64,000 nt of DNA from JAZKAR01 sp040389065. Its GTDB lineage: Bacteria; Pseudomonadota; Gammaproteobacteria; Burkholderiales; Casimicrobiaceae. The DNA lies in NCBI GenBank assembly GCA_040389065.1, contig JAZKAR010000023.1:191568-255567 (forward strand), written 5' to 3'. The translations under genes and the position numbers were made by a program. The notes under the pieces were generated by a model that worked only from the letters and a program-made list of their open reading frames with translations, had not been told where the DNA came from and did no database searches. Numbering within the stretch: the stretch's first letter is position 1; every line of letters begins with the position of its first letter. Below are positions 45,820 through 55,281 of the stretch, piece after piece.

Positions 45820-45984
45820 ATGCCATTGAATATAAATCCTGGTGATGAAGCAGCGCCTGGCACTCCCGGTTCAGGAGAAGATATTTGCCCCCAATGCAAA
45901 GGGTGTGGCAAAAATGAAGAAGGAAAAAGATGCCCTGAATGCGGCGGCACTGGAGTAGTCATTAAAGGAATTGGCGGCGGATAA
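45820..45984 (+). CDS. Mini zinc-ribbon protein (DnaJ-type CxxCxGxG), 54 residues
   Basis: A 55-codon frame begins with ATG eight bases after AGGA. The product has two zinc-binding knuckles, CPQCKGCG (residues 23-30) and CPECGGTG (38-45), the motif of the DnaJ central domain, after an acidic and Pro/Gly-rich N-terminus and before a Gly-rich tail. It has no signal peptide. It may be a tiny redox or metal chaperone; the function is unknown. It stands alone in a long AT-rich gap. Confidence 0.75.
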   Translation: MPLNINPGDEAAPGTPGSGEDICPQCKGCGKNEEGKRCPECGGTGVVIKGIGGG

Positions 45985-46239
45985 TATCTATTGCTATTTC
46001 TTCAGTTATTTACCGCACCCTCAACTTCAAACTAAATTCACAACCATATGCTTTGTTAAAAATTGTGATCAAAAAAATTTATAATAGGAAAATATTATTT
46101 TTCTATTAAACATATTTGAATTAAAAATTCATTTATCCTGAATACATCTAAACCAATACGTTGAAAAAACCATGTGATGTAAAGCTACAATTGATTACTC
46201 GCTTTCCAACACATGATTTAAAATTTTGCATCTACTCTA
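45985..46239. other. AT-rich gap between mini zinc-ribbon gene and cphA terminator
   Basis: No gene or notable structure is seen apart from the terminator hairpin at its right edge. Confidence 0.5.
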
Positions 46240-46278
46240 CTGCTGATATTGGTTTATGCATTAGGCCAATACCAGCAG
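46240..46278 (-). terminator. Terminator hairpin after cphA
   Basis: CTGCTGATATTGG (46240-46252) and CCAATACCAGCAG (46266-46278) pair over 13 bp with one G-T wobble on the minus-strand transcript, 36 bases past the cphA stop. Confidence 0.6.
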
Positions 46279-46313
46279 CAAATTAGTTATAGTAGCGCAA
46301 AGCACACGAAGCC

Positions 46314-48893
46314 TTATCCGTTTCTACCTGATACCTCTATTATTGGTTGGGATAAATGGCTTGCTACTTGAGGCAAAGCCCCATAAAAATCATTTAAATC
46401 ACTTGCACATCCTAAAATGACTAGATCACCTGACTGAGCATTATTCATGGCATATGCTAGAGCAGATTGAACATTAGGAATACATTTAATAGTCTGATTT
46501 TCTTTATTTACCTGCTGAGCACCTTTGAAAAGCAACTCTGCCGTTGAACCTACAGCTCTTTCGCGACGATCTTCCATTTCATAAATAACTAATTTATTAA
46601 ACTCAGTTGCACATATTTCTCCTATTTCTTTTATATCTTCATCACGTCGATCACCTGGTGCGGTAACAACTGCAATAGTATCTCCCTTTTTTGCGATTTT
46701 ACGGGCTGTTTTCCCTAATGCTTGATACGCTGCAGAGTTATGCGCGTAATCCACTAATACCGTAATATCACCTACCTCGAAAAAATTCATGCGCAAAGGG
46801 TTTTCTTCAGCATTCGAGCGAAAATGAATGAGCGCTTGCTTAATGGCCTCCGCAGGGCAATCTTGTGCTACTAATGCTGCAACAGCAGCAAGCGCATTGG
46901 CGATATTGAAATCAACTAACCCATTTCGCGTAAAAGGTAACTCGGTGACTGGTAAAAAAATTTGTCTATCGGCCCCTTTCACAATTACGATACTTTCGCC
47001 ATCAAAAACAACTGCCCTTCCCCCTTTTTGCTCATGCATCTTTAGAAGCAGTAAATCTGGATTCATCGAGAAATAAAATACTTCAACGCCATCATTCCTA
47101 TCTTCTCCCATTTCTACACAGTAGGCATCTTCTGCATTCAGCACTACTGTTTTTTCAGCAGCGCGCGCTACCACCCTTTTTACTGCAGCAAGGTCTTCTA
47201 AATCATTAATGCCGTTTTGCCCTAAATGATCTGAACTGATGTTAAGCACAACACTTACATCGCAGCGATCAAACGCTAGCCCACGTTTAATAATGCCTCC
47301 TCTTGCGGTTTCTAATACAGCAGCCTCAACATCAGGAGACGATAATAGCGTTCGTGCTGACCAATAGCCCGTGCAATCACCCTTGCTAATACATTCACTA
47401 TTAATAAAAACACCTTCTGTACAAGCGGTTCCGGTTATTTTTCCACTTTGTTCTAGTGCTTTTGCAATTAATAACGTGGTTGTCGTTTTACCATTGGTGC
47501 CTGTAACAGCTGTAATAGGAATACGCCCAGTTTCGCCCTCTTTAAATAAAGATCGAACAATTGCCTGCCCAGCATGCCTTGGTAATCCGGCACTAGGCCA
47601 TTCATGCATACGAATACCAGGCGCAGCATTGACCTCAATAATCGCACCGTGCGGTAGCGATAAAGGCTGCGTAATATCTCGACAAATAATATCAATGCCA
47701 GCTACATCGAGACCAATTTTTTTTGCCGCACGTAGACAAGCTGCACGGGTAAAAGGGTGCAAAGAATCAGTAACATCTTCAGCAGTTCCTCCTGTTGAAA
47801 GATTAGCGTTATCACGTAAATAAGCAACTTGATCGGATGCCAGTATCGATGTTAAGGTAAAGCCTTGCTTTGCCAACACTGCCTCTACTTGTTCATCTAT
47901 TTTTATTTTGGTTAAAACATTGGTATGCCCATCGCCTCGCAACGGATTTAAATTTTCAACCTCAACTAATTGCTGAATAGTATGTTGCCCATCGCCCTCT
48001 ACTAAAGGCGCACTGCGGCGTGAAGCTGCGATTACCTCATCACCCACCACCAACACTCGGTAATCATTTCCCTGAATATACTGCTCAATAATGACTCGTC
48101 TTCCGTATGTTTTTGCATGCGCAAAGGCTTTTTTCATGTCTTCACTATTCGCTACATCTAAGGTTACCCCTTTTCCCTGATTTGCATCCAAAGGCTTAAC
48201 CGCCCAGGGGCCTTTTCGATGCTCTACCCAATCAAGCGCTTCTTCTAGCGTCGTTACCACTGATCCTTGCGGAACAGGCAGCCCAATTTCTTTTAATAGC
48301 GTTTTTGTGAGCTGCTTATCGCTGGCTATTTCAACACCCACATAACTTGTGTTGTGCGTCATCGTCGCTTGAAAACGTTTTTGCTGGCATCCCCACCCCA
48401 ACTGAAATAAACTCATAGTTTCGCTTACGCGGAAGAAAGGAATATTTTGCTCTTTAGCAGTGGCTAGATCATAAGACTCGCCGCGTGCTGTCGCGGTCAC
48501 TAGCTCAATGGCAACCGGTAAAGCTTTCTCCACTAAACTTTCAAGATGATATGAACACACAATTGTATAATGACGAGGCTTACCCTTTACCATACGTGCC
48601 TTACCAAACCCTACTTCGCTACCTGCCAAGCACTGTAGCTCGATAAGTACATGCTCAGTAATATGCGCCATATACGTACCTTCGTGTAGGCGTTCTACAA
48701 ATCCGCCACGATAGCCTAAAGAACAACGATGATCTGCCAACGTAGGCAATAAAGCACATAGCTTTTCTGTAAACCCAGGAATGTGAGATGAAGCAACTTC
48801 ATCTAAATCTTCCAGATCAATTTCTGCCATAAAGCATGGTCTTGGTGAATGCAGATTAGGCCCGCGCAGGAAGCGCTTTTCTATAACTTTCAT
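46314..48893 (-). CDS. cphA: Cyanophycin synthetase
   Basis: This 859-residue enzyme polymerises aspartate and arginine into cyanophycin using ATP. The N-terminal domain (about 1-160) has GYRGGFVERLHEGTYMAH. An ATP-grasp domain (about 210-470) has GPWAVKPLDANQGKGVT, IEQYIQGNDYRVLV and IEVNAAPGIRMHEWP. A Mur-ligase-like domain from about 485 has the P-loop TGTNGKTTTT, LETARGGIIKRGL and NISSDHLG. The length is typical (about 870-900). It overlaps cphB by four bases, so synthesis and breakdown enzymes are co-expressed; the product is a nitrogen store in cytoplasmic granules. Confidence 0.96.
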   Translation of the reverse strand: MKVIEKRFLRGPNLHSPRPCFMAEIDLEDLDEVASSHIPGFTEKLCALLPTLADHRCSLGYRGGFVERLHEGTYMAHITEHVLIELQCLAGSEVGFGKARMVKGKPRHYTIVCSYHLESLVEKALPVAIELVTATARGESYDLATAKEQNIPFFRVSETMSLFQLGWGCQQKRFQATMTHNTSYVGVEIASDKQLTKTLLKEIGLPVPQGSVVTTLEEALDWVEHRKGPWAVKPLDANQGKGVTLDVANSEDMKKAFAHAKTYGRRVIIEQYIQGNDYRVLVVGDEVIAASRRSAPLVEGDGQHTIQQLVEVENLNPLRGDGHTNVLTKIKIDEQVEAVLAKQGFTLTSILASDQVAYLRDNANLSTGGTAEDVTDSLHPFTRAACLRAAKKIGLDVAGIDIICRDITQPLSLPHGAIIEVNAAPGIRMHEWPSAGLPRHAGQAIVRSLFKEGETGRIPITAVTGTNGKTTTTLLIAKALEQSGKITGTACTEGVFINSECISKGDCTGYWSARTLLSSPDVEAAVLETARGGIIKRGLAFDRCDVSVVLNISSDHLGQNGINDLEDLAAVKRVVARAAEKTVVLNAEDAYCVEMGEDRNDGVEVFYFSMNPDLLLLKMHEQKGGRAVVFDGESIVIVKGADRQIFLPVTELPFTRNGLVDFNIANALAAVAALVAQDCPAEAIKQALIHFRSNAEENPLRMNFFEVGDITVLVDYAHNSAAYQALGKTARKIAKKGDTIAVVTAPGDRRDEDIKEIGEICATEFNKLVIYEMEDRRERAVGSTAELLFKGAQQVNKENQTIKCIPNVQSALAYAMNNAQSGDLVILGCASDLNDFYGALPQVASHLSQPIIEVSGRNG

Positions 48894-49795
48894 GAACTCG
48901 TCTCCCTACTGATAATAATTGAAATAATTTCTTGCAAAACTGGCGATAATTTAGATGCATCACTTAAACAATGTTCATACTGATAACGTGAACCAGCAGG
49001 AAATAAATGCAATTTCATATTAATCAGCTCTAACCGCTCTTCTTCATGAATATCACTGAAATTTGAAATCATTTCTCTGCCATCTACCAGCGTTACTGCT
49101 CCGTTTCCTATCACTTCAAACCAGCTACCCCGTGCAACAACTAAGGCTGTATCTTCATCAATTCCTATACCCAAAAGATAAGGATTTTGCGCAACTACCG
49201 CTAATAGCCGACCTAATCGTTGCCGTTCTGAAAAATGCTGGTCAATAATGACACGCTGAAGAAAACCTAGCCCTGCGCCTAAATGCACCGTGCCTTTAAC
49301 AGGCATTTTCTCTTCTGTACTTTCAGCCAACATGTGACCCGACATCGCTGAAGCACCTGCACTTGTACCGGCTACACACGCTGCATGCTCTAAAAAAGCT
49401 TTATGCGCAGCAGTATCAATAGCGGTACCACCGATGAGTGCCATCAATTTTTTTTGATCGCCGCCTGTCATAAAAATGCCATCAGCTTCTAATACCTGTT
49501 GTGCTATCTCAGAATTATTAGCATCTTCGCGTGTATATAAAGCAATTTTCGAACATGTTTTTACTCCTAGATCTGTAAAGACCTCCTTATAAATTTCCCA
49601 TACTTCCTCTTGAACTGAACTAGCAGCTGTAATGACTACAATATCTGCCTTATCGCCGCCTGAAATATCAACAAATTTAGTTAATATCTTTTTGTCGAAT
49701 TTTTTATCTTCCCCGCCCCCGATAATAATAAGGTTTCCTTGTTTGGAAGGCTCAGGCTTGGGTAATTTAGAGTCATCGCTTTGTAAGCTAGGCAT
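48890..49795 (-). CDS. cphB: Cyanophycinase
   Basis: This 301-residue serine exopeptidase releases beta-Asp-Arg dipeptides from cyanophycin. Visible are LIIIGGGEDK at the start, VVITAASS, GIFMTGGDQKKL, the nucleophile Ser in GTSAGASAM and the IIDQHFSERQRLGRL segment with the catalytic His. It belongs to the S51 family. The first 20 residues are Ser/Lys/Pro-rich and variable. It is the first gene of cphB-cphA; the isoaspartyl dipeptidase needed to complete degradation is not in the window. Confidence 0.95.
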   Translation of the reverse strand: MPSLQSDDSKLPKPEPSKQGNLIIIGGGEDKKFDKKILTKFVDISGGDKADIVVITAASSVQEEVWEIYKEVFTDLGVKTCSKIALYTREDANNSEIAQQVLEADGIFMTGGDQKKLMALIGGTAIDTAAHKAFLEHAACVAGTSAGASAMSGHMLAESTEEKMPVKGTVHLGAGLGFLQRVIIDQHFSERQRLGRLLAVVAQNPYLLGIGIDEDTALVVARGSWFEVIGNGAVTLVDGREMISNFSDIHEEERLELINMKLHLFPAGSRYQYEHCLSDASKLSPVLQEIISIIISRETSS

Positions 49796-50261
49796 AATTC
49801 ACGAACCTATTTGAGAGATAGACTATGGTTATCTTGTACTCTTGGCATTAAAAACAAAACTAGTTTAACTTCATGCTAATTTATAATTTTCAGGCAAAAA
49901 GATAGCGTTATAACAGGCAAGCAAGTGCATTGTTTGACCTCTTAAAACCTTAACGCTACATTTAAAAGGAGTAGGCTGAATAGCCCGTTTAGATAAGGTT
50001 GCTAAGATTGCTTCAACAAAAAAATTACTAAAAAATTGCTTAACTTAAAAATCTTAAAATTAAGAAAAAGTCATAATTTTATAATTAATAATGTTTATAA
50101 ACATTGAATGTATCCCATGAACCAAAATTAATATGCTTAGTTTATATGCTCTAATTATTTAGGCATTAAAAATTCTATACGTCTTTATCATTAAGCAGGT
50201 AATAAAAATAAATGGTATGCGTGAAATTTCTCTGTAGTAAAACTCAACGCTTGCCCAACAA
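49796..50261. other. AT-rich gap between cphB and the cold-shock gene
   Basis: Both the cphB promoter and the downstream region of the cold-shock gene lie here. No reading frame or recognisable RNA is seen. Confidence 0.5.
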
Positions 50262-50280
50262 ACAGCATTATTAATGCTGT
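50262..50280 (-). terminator. Perfect 19-base palindrome overlapping the cold-shock gene stop
   Basis: ACAGCATTA and TAATGCTGT flank a single base and include the TAA stop codon. On the minus strand it is followed by TTTGTTGGG, so termination would be modest. Confidence 0.5.
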
Positions 50281-50531
50281 AATGCCTCATAATTGTGCTG
50301 AGGTAACTGGCCATATTTATTAGCAATATGGATATTAGTTGCTTGCATTACACGTTGACTCGTTAAAACTTCGAATTGAACACGTTGATTTTCTACAAGC
50401 GTCTTAAAACCAGCGCTTTGGATTTGACTATAATGTACAAATAGCTCTTGCCCTCCGTTATCTGGAGTAATAAATCCAAAACCTTTGGCTTCATTAAACC
50501 ATTTCACTGTACCACCGCACCGACTTTTCAT
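50271..50531 (-). CDS. Cold-shock domain protein (CspA family)
   Basis: This is an 86-residue protein. A single cold-shock domain has RNP1 (KGFGFITP) and RNP2 (ELFVHYSQIQ), preceded by GGTVKWFNEA. The C-terminus extends about 15 residues beyond the 70-residue norm (NKYGQLPQHNYEALQH). It binds single-stranded RNA and DNA in the cytoplasm. The long AT-rich upstream region would suit the cold-responsive leader seen in many csp genes, but none is identifiable by eye. Confidence 0.93.
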   Translation of the reverse strand: MKSRCGGTVKWFNEAKGFGFITPDNGGQELFVHYSQIQSAGFKTLVENQRVQFEVLTSQRVMQATNIHIANKYGQLPQHNYEALQH

Positions 50532-51074
50532 AATAAAACAATTCCTGTTGATTCCTGTTACTCAGTTAAAACAAAATACTTTTATACGTTATGCAATTGG
50601 GTTTTCTTAGCCTATTGTCAACTTGCTGTACTCTTTGTGCATTGCCATGTCTTATGTAAACGCGACTGCATAAGCTCTAACTTTACTCACTCACTTTATT
50701 TTCTTGCAATTTAATGTACTCATTGTTAACGTAAAATAATCAAAAGCTAAATTATTCTTAACACTAAAATAATGAATGTACATAGCCGACCCAATTTTTA
50801 CCAACTTAACTATATTTACCGATTTAATGGGTGCTGTCAACAAAAACGGTAAAATCGGCATAGAATATTTTTTTACTCTTCATTAGCTACAACATTAGCT
50901 TCAAAATAACTCTTTTTTTACAGTTAGATACTGGCTTTCCATAAAGTTCTGTTACTATCACAAAAAAAGATAGCGCGTCTGTTGGCCTTACGTTTTTAGA
51001 GATAAAAACTCGCGCATTGACCCCATCCAATATCGTTTCGTAAGAACCTATTTTCTAAATATACCGGGGCTGTA
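50532..51074. other. Divergent promoter gap between csp and ClC genes
   Basis: Contains a distant inverted repeat CCGATTT/AAATCGG near 50819-50857. No gene is seen, and no fluoride riboswitch consensus was found in front of the ClC gene. Confidence 0.5.
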
Positions 51075-52388
51075 ATGAAACACTTAACAAGCTATGCTCA
51101 GCTAATGCATATCAGTAAATGGTTCATGCTCTCAAGTGCAGTAGCTATTGGTGCTGGCTCAGCTTCCGCTTTCTTTCTTTTTGCACTCGAATGGGCAACT
51201 GCTACCCGTTTACTTTATCCCTGGATTATTTGGCTATTACCAATAGCAGGCTTTTTAGTGGGGTGGATTTATTTATGGTTGGGTCAACCTGTTGAGGCTG
51301 GCAATAATCTATTAATTGACGAAATTCATGATCCAACAAATATTATTCCATTACGTATGGTGCCGTTAATATTAGGGAGTACTATACTATCTCACCTTTT
51401 CGGAGCTTCCGTAGGCCGCGAAGGAACCGCCGTGCAAATGGGTGGTGCACTGGCAGATCAGCTAGCGCGGCTATTTAAATTGACTGCTGAAGATCGACGA
51501 ATCATTCTAATGACAGGTATTAGCGCTGGCTTTGCCTCAGTATTTGGCACCCCACTAGCTGGTGCAATTTTCTCTTTAGAAGTTATCGCTATTGGTCGAA
51601 TGCGTTACGATGCATTATTGCCATGCCTTATTGCTGCTATTGTTGCAGACCAAATCGGTCTTAGCTGGGGCGTACATCATACCCATTACTCTATACTATT
51701 TGTGCCAGCTCTCTCGCCGTGGAACTTCTTTGCAGTAGTAGTTGCTGGAGCTATTTTTGGATTAACCAGTAAAATATTTGCAAACTCAACGCACTATTTA
51801 ACGCATTGCGTAAAAATGCGTATTCGCTATGCTCCTTTGCGACCATTATTAGGAGGCATTATCATCGCTGTCGCCTATTGCTTGTTTAACGCTCATCGTT
51901 ATAGTGGATTAGGTATTTCAACAATCAAAGAAGCCTTTCATCATCAGCTTCCCTTCTATGATTTTGCTGGCAAAATGGCATTTACAATAGCCTCATTAAG
52001 CAGCGGATTTAAAGGCGGAGAAGTTACTCCTCTGTTTTACATTGGCGCAACGTTAGGCAATGCATTAGCGCCTTTATTGCATATGCCTCTCTCTTTCTTT
52101 GCTGGTCTTGGTTTTATTGCAGTTTTTGCCGGAGCTGCCAATACCCCTATAGCCTGTACATTTATGGCAATTGAATTATTTGGTGCTGAGATAGGAATTT
52201 ATGCAGCCATTGCCTGTGTTGTCAGCTATCTTTTTTCAGGTCATACCGGTATTTATCGCTCGCAGCGCATTGGTCAGGCTAAATATAGCTCTTTTCCTGA
52301 AGGTATAAAAATAAGTGAGCTTTCAGACTATCATCAAGAACATTCTTTAAAAAAACTTAAAAACTTAAACATGAAAACTAAACGCTGA
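51075..52388 (+). CDS. ClC-family anion transporter
   Basis: This is a 437-residue inner-membrane protein with about ten or more hydrophobic segments. Family motifs are visible: SVGREGTAVQMG (selectivity region with the gating Glu), FGTPLAGAIFSLEV and GFKGGEVTPLFYIGATLGN. The first anion-site loop reads AGNNLLIDEIHDP rather than the GSGIP of classical Cl- transporters. That places it in the GNN/EIH subgroup, for which fluoride rather than chloride transport is possible. It has no CBS domains. It is monocistronic, followed by a gap to the lectin gene. Substrate choice is uncertain. Confidence 0.9.
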   Translation: MKHLTSYAQLMHISKWFMLSSAVAIGAGSASAFFLFALEWATATRLLYPWIIWLLPIAGFLVGWIYLWLGQPVEAGNNLLIDEIHDPTNIIPLRMVPLILGSTILSHLFGASVGREGTAVQMGGALADQLARLFKLTAEDRRIILMTGISAGFASVFGTPLAGAIFSLEVIAIGRMRYDALLPCLIAAIVADQIGLSWGVHHTHYSILFVPALSPWNFFAVVVAGAIFGLTSKIFANSTHYLTHCVKMRIRYAPLRPLLGGIIIAVAYCLFNAHRYSGLGISTIKEAFHHQLPFYDFAGKMAFTIASLSSGFKGGEVTPLFYIGATLGNALAPLLHMPLSFFAGLGFIAVFAGAANTPIACTFMAIELFGAEIGIYAAIACVVSYLFSGHTGIYRSQRIGQAKYSSFPEGIKISELSDYHQEHSLKKLKNLNMKTKR

Positions 52389-52582
52389 AGCGCTAGCAAA
52401 AACATTCCTAAGCACTTAAAATCGTTAGGAAGCTAAATATTTATTCACACATCTTTATATTCAGATCAGCATTCAAAAAAACTTATATTACCGATCATGA
52501 ATTTATAGTAAACTTCCCTCCGTGCATTTATTAAATATAATTACCATTATTTGAACAACTTTTTTTATTTGGGATCCATGTT

Positions 52583-52948
52583 ATGAAAAAAAATTTAGCC
52601 TATTGTGTAAACTTAGGATTATTGTTATTAGCTTCGGGAGCCTCTGCAACAGCACAAGAAGAATGGAATGGCCAATGGGTAACTACTCAATGGAATGTAA
52701 TGTCTGTATGCGGAACTAAATCTGGAAAAGATATTGACGCTGGCCCTATTTGGAATAATGATGATGCAAAAAAAAGATGCCCTATCGTAATAGCCCAATG
52801 GAATCAATCTTATTCTAAATCCAAGAAAAAAAGAGATGATTCTTACGAATATAAGAGCTCATATCAATACAACTCAAATTACACGTTTCAAAGCTACTAT
52901 GCACCAAGCTATACCGTTCAAAATTATTACTCAGGCTATAGCAAATAG
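52583..52948 (+). CDS. Secreted MVL-type (mannan-binding) lectin-like protein
   Basis: This is a 121-residue protein with a signal peptide ending ASATA (about residue 23). The mature domain has EEWNGQWVTTQWNVMSVCGT and IDAGPIWNNDDAKKRCP, the pattern of the Microcystis viridis lectin (mannan-binding) module. A Tyr/Ser-rich tail follows (about 85-121, with SSYQYNSNYTFQSYYAPSY), which looks disordered. The two Cys may form a disulphide. The ATG has GGGA eight bases upstream. A role in binding surface or environmental glycans is inferred from the domain. Confidence 0.75.
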   Translation: MKKNLAYCVNLGLLLLASGASATAQEEWNGQWVTTQWNVMSVCGTKSGKDIDAGPIWNNDDAKKRCPIVIAQWNQSYSKSKKKRDDSYEYKSSYQYNSNYTFQSYYAPSYTVQNYYSGYSK

Positions 52949-52988
52949 TAATTTTTCTATACTGTAAAGCCACTAAGCCTTAGATAAT

Positions 52989-53023
52989 AAAAAGCCGTAC
53001 CATCATGAATGGCACGGCTTTTT
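52989..53023. terminator. Strong bidirectional terminator
   Basis: AAAAAGCCGT-A-CCAT and ATGG-C-ACGGCTTTTT pair over 14 of 15 positions with A-tract and T-tract ends, between the convergent lectin and TIGR03790-type genes. Confidence 0.9.
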
Positions 53024-53048
53024 ACTTTTTACGTATGATCATCCATTT

Positions 53049-54458
53049 TTATGAAAATCGAAGTTTTTTATCATTAATCACGGCCTTTAAAACTGCTTTA
53101 ATGACTGATGATTGTTTATATTTGATTCCCTCAATCGTTGTCTTTGATACAGCATTTTGTAATAAGGCAATATCAGTGGCTACCTTCTTTCCCTCATAAT
53201 AAATATCGTAGTAACCATTTACCCCACCTCGATTGAAGAGTTGCAACTCTCCTTTTGTATACGTAGCCTGAATTCTTGAATAGGGCCGTGCCAAAGGTTC
53301 GCCGATAAATACCCCTTCTGTCGGCCATTCCACGCTTTTCCAATACGCTTCTACTACTGTATCACCTGCTAACAAATGAGATGCTACAACAGAAGGGCGA
53401 GGAAACTTTTGTACAAATGTACAAGGCTCTCTTACCGTACCAAATGTTGCTGTTGCGCCTGCCCTCAAAAATTCTAATGCAGAAATTTGATCTAGACTAT
53501 CGTACAATTTCCCTGCATACGAAGTAAGCGTATCGGCAATTGCACCGGGTAAAAAAGTATTTGTTTTGTTTCCAGAAGGATCAAGGTTAGGCAGACTTGT
53601 TTCATAAATCAAAATATCTGATTTTCCCTCTAATGCATCTTGCTCTAGGTAAGTGCTAGTTAAATAGGAATTAACTTGGAGAGCAGCATTTTTCATATCC
53701 ATAGCACGTACCGCACGCACTTTATCAGATGTTTTTAAAAAATAAGCTGATCCGCTATACCAGCGATAATCTGCTAACACGCCCTTGGCAATCGTGGCTC
53801 TCACTCCTTCCAGGTATTTCGCCATCAGGGTTGTATGATTACCCGCCTTTAAGGGATCAAGTATTCGCCCCGCCTGCCCCTGCGGAATTGCCGGATTATA
53901 ACTAGAATAGGAAGCCAAAAGCATAGAAGGCTTTAACGGTGTTGTCGAGAAATTATTCCCCTGCCCTATGAATGGCCCGCTAGCAAAATAAGGTGAAAAT
54001 GGGGTCAGATTACAGGCTTTAGTAAAACTTTTTGAATCGACATACCCCATTGAAACAAAAGATGTAATAGATTGATGCGCCCCTACACGATAAGGCATTG
54101 ACCAAGCCAGAGCAAACCCTTTGGCTTTAGTAGCACTATGGATAGCCGAAGATAACGACAGTGCTTCATTTGGCGTGATTTCCATTCGAACAGGTATACT
54201 TACATAGAGAATATTTTCGGTAGGAATATGCCGAGCAGCCTGATAATCTTTTGCAAGCTGCAAGCTGGTTGGGTCATTGCGATTCGCTATTATATAAAGC
54301 GAAGCTGCACTAAGAGTAGTTTCATCCTCTACCTCTACCCCCCATTGGCTTGGTACAGAGTCTGTTGCCATGTTATCAAGAGGCAAACCAGCAAAGCTTA
54401 CGTTATTAAACATAGTGATAGCAATAAGCAGTACAACAGGCAGTATACGAGAATACAT
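53049..54458 (-). CDS. TIGR03790-type exported protein
   Basis: This is a 469-residue protein with a signal peptide ending SFA near residue 23. The mature part includes SLYIIANRNDPTSLQLAKDYQAARHIP, ILYVSIPVRMEITPNEA, GFALAWSMPYRVG and SALEFLRAGATATFGTVREPC, which fit the TIGR03790 family, found mainly in Gram-negatives with PEP-CTERM systems and of unknown function. The assignment is from recalled motifs. The C-terminal end is Lys-rich and unlike the family core. It stands alone. Confidence 0.7.
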   Translation of the reverse strand: MYSRILPVVLLIAITMFNNVSFAGLPLDNMATDSVPSQWGVEVEDETTLSAASLYIIANRNDPTSLQLAKDYQAARHIPTENILYVSIPVRMEITPNEALSLSSAIHSATKAKGFALAWSMPYRVGAHQSITSFVSMGYVDSKSFTKACNLTPFSPYFASGPFIGQGNNFSTTPLKPSMLLASYSSYNPAIPQGQAGRILDPLKAGNHTTLMAKYLEGVRATIAKGVLADYRWYSGSAYFLKTSDKVRAVRAMDMKNAALQVNSYLTSTYLEQDALEGKSDILIYETSLPNLDPSGNKTNTFLPGAIADTLTSYAGKLYDSLDQISALEFLRAGATATFGTVREPCTFVQKFPRPSVVASHLLAGDTVVEAYWKSVEWPTEGVFIGEPLARPYSRIQATYTKGELQLFNRGGVNGYYDIYYEGKKVATDIALLQNAVSKTTIEGIKYKQSSVIKAVLKAVINDKKLRFS

Positions 54459-54700
54459 AGGATTTTCTATGACACTTTCTTTTAAAATCGCTTCATTAAA
54501 CTACTTAAAATAAGTTTGGTACAGCACTAGTATGGCAGAGCGCTATAAGTAATACATCACCATTCACTAGCACGATTTTACATACATGCTAAAGGTGCAA
54601 AGACTGGTATCGTGTAAGAACAGTTTAATCAACCACTAAAATAAACCCAAAATACGCGCTCATAATCATTCGCGTTTATCTATCTTGAGTTCAGTACATC

Positions 54701-54955
54701 ATGAAAAAAAACCTTTTTTCTTATTTTCAAATGTTTTTATCACTATTTAGCATCGTTATGATAAACAGCTCATGCTTGGCTAAAACTGTTGTGGTACCGA
54801 TTATAAATGAGCGGCAAAAAGCCGTTATGCGTATACACCCCCATCGTTCACCGCGCCATCATCGGTTCCGACGCTGGTGGCTATGCCATCATCACGCTTA
54901 TATGCGAAATCATCGAAAATATTGTCGTCGCCGACATCATTTTCATCACTACTAA
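54701..54955 (+). CDS. Secreted His/Arg-rich small protein
   Basis: This is an 84-residue protein. A signal peptide (FLSLFSIVMINSSCLA) is followed by a linker (KTVVVPIINERQKAVM) and a His/Arg-rich C-terminal half (HRSPRHHRFRRWWLCHHHAY, HHFHHY). It resembles in composition the His-rich exported protein at 44902. Metal or nucleic-acid binding is possible. The ribosome site is weak. No family is recognised. Confidence 0.6.
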   Translation: MKKNLFSYFQMFLSLFSIVMINSSCLAKTVVVPIINERQKAVMRIHPHRSPRHHRFRRWWLCHHHAYMRNHRKYCRRRHHFHHY

Positions 54956-55281
54956 TATTTTCAATATAAACCTGCTGTTTTCTATATTGAAGTAAGCGAT
55001 GAAACAATACTAGATAATCGAGTGTTTATTTTGACACGTTTTATAATCTTTATGCTTGAGAAAGGCTTATTTAAGATAATGGTTTAAATGAGTATGGCTA
55101 TAATAGACCTCTTCCGATTGAAGATTTCTGCTTGCTGCAAAAATGAATTGCTCTGCTTCTGGTGCACATTTACCCTAGTAAACTATGCTCCAGTTCTCGC
55201 AAAATCCCTTTTTCGCCAGCGCATAAACACCAATCCGAATAGGTCTAATACCTCTACCACTACCTTTTATTGGATTCGACG
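54956..55281. other. Gap with no recognised gene
   Basis: Short open frames occur here but none has a convincing start site or domain. It probably holds the promoter of the YfbU gene. Confidence 0.45.

Noticed and set aside
50532..51074. Fluoride riboswitch upstream of the ClC gene
   Set aside because: I looked for the GATG-rich conserved core and pseudoknot segments and did not see them.
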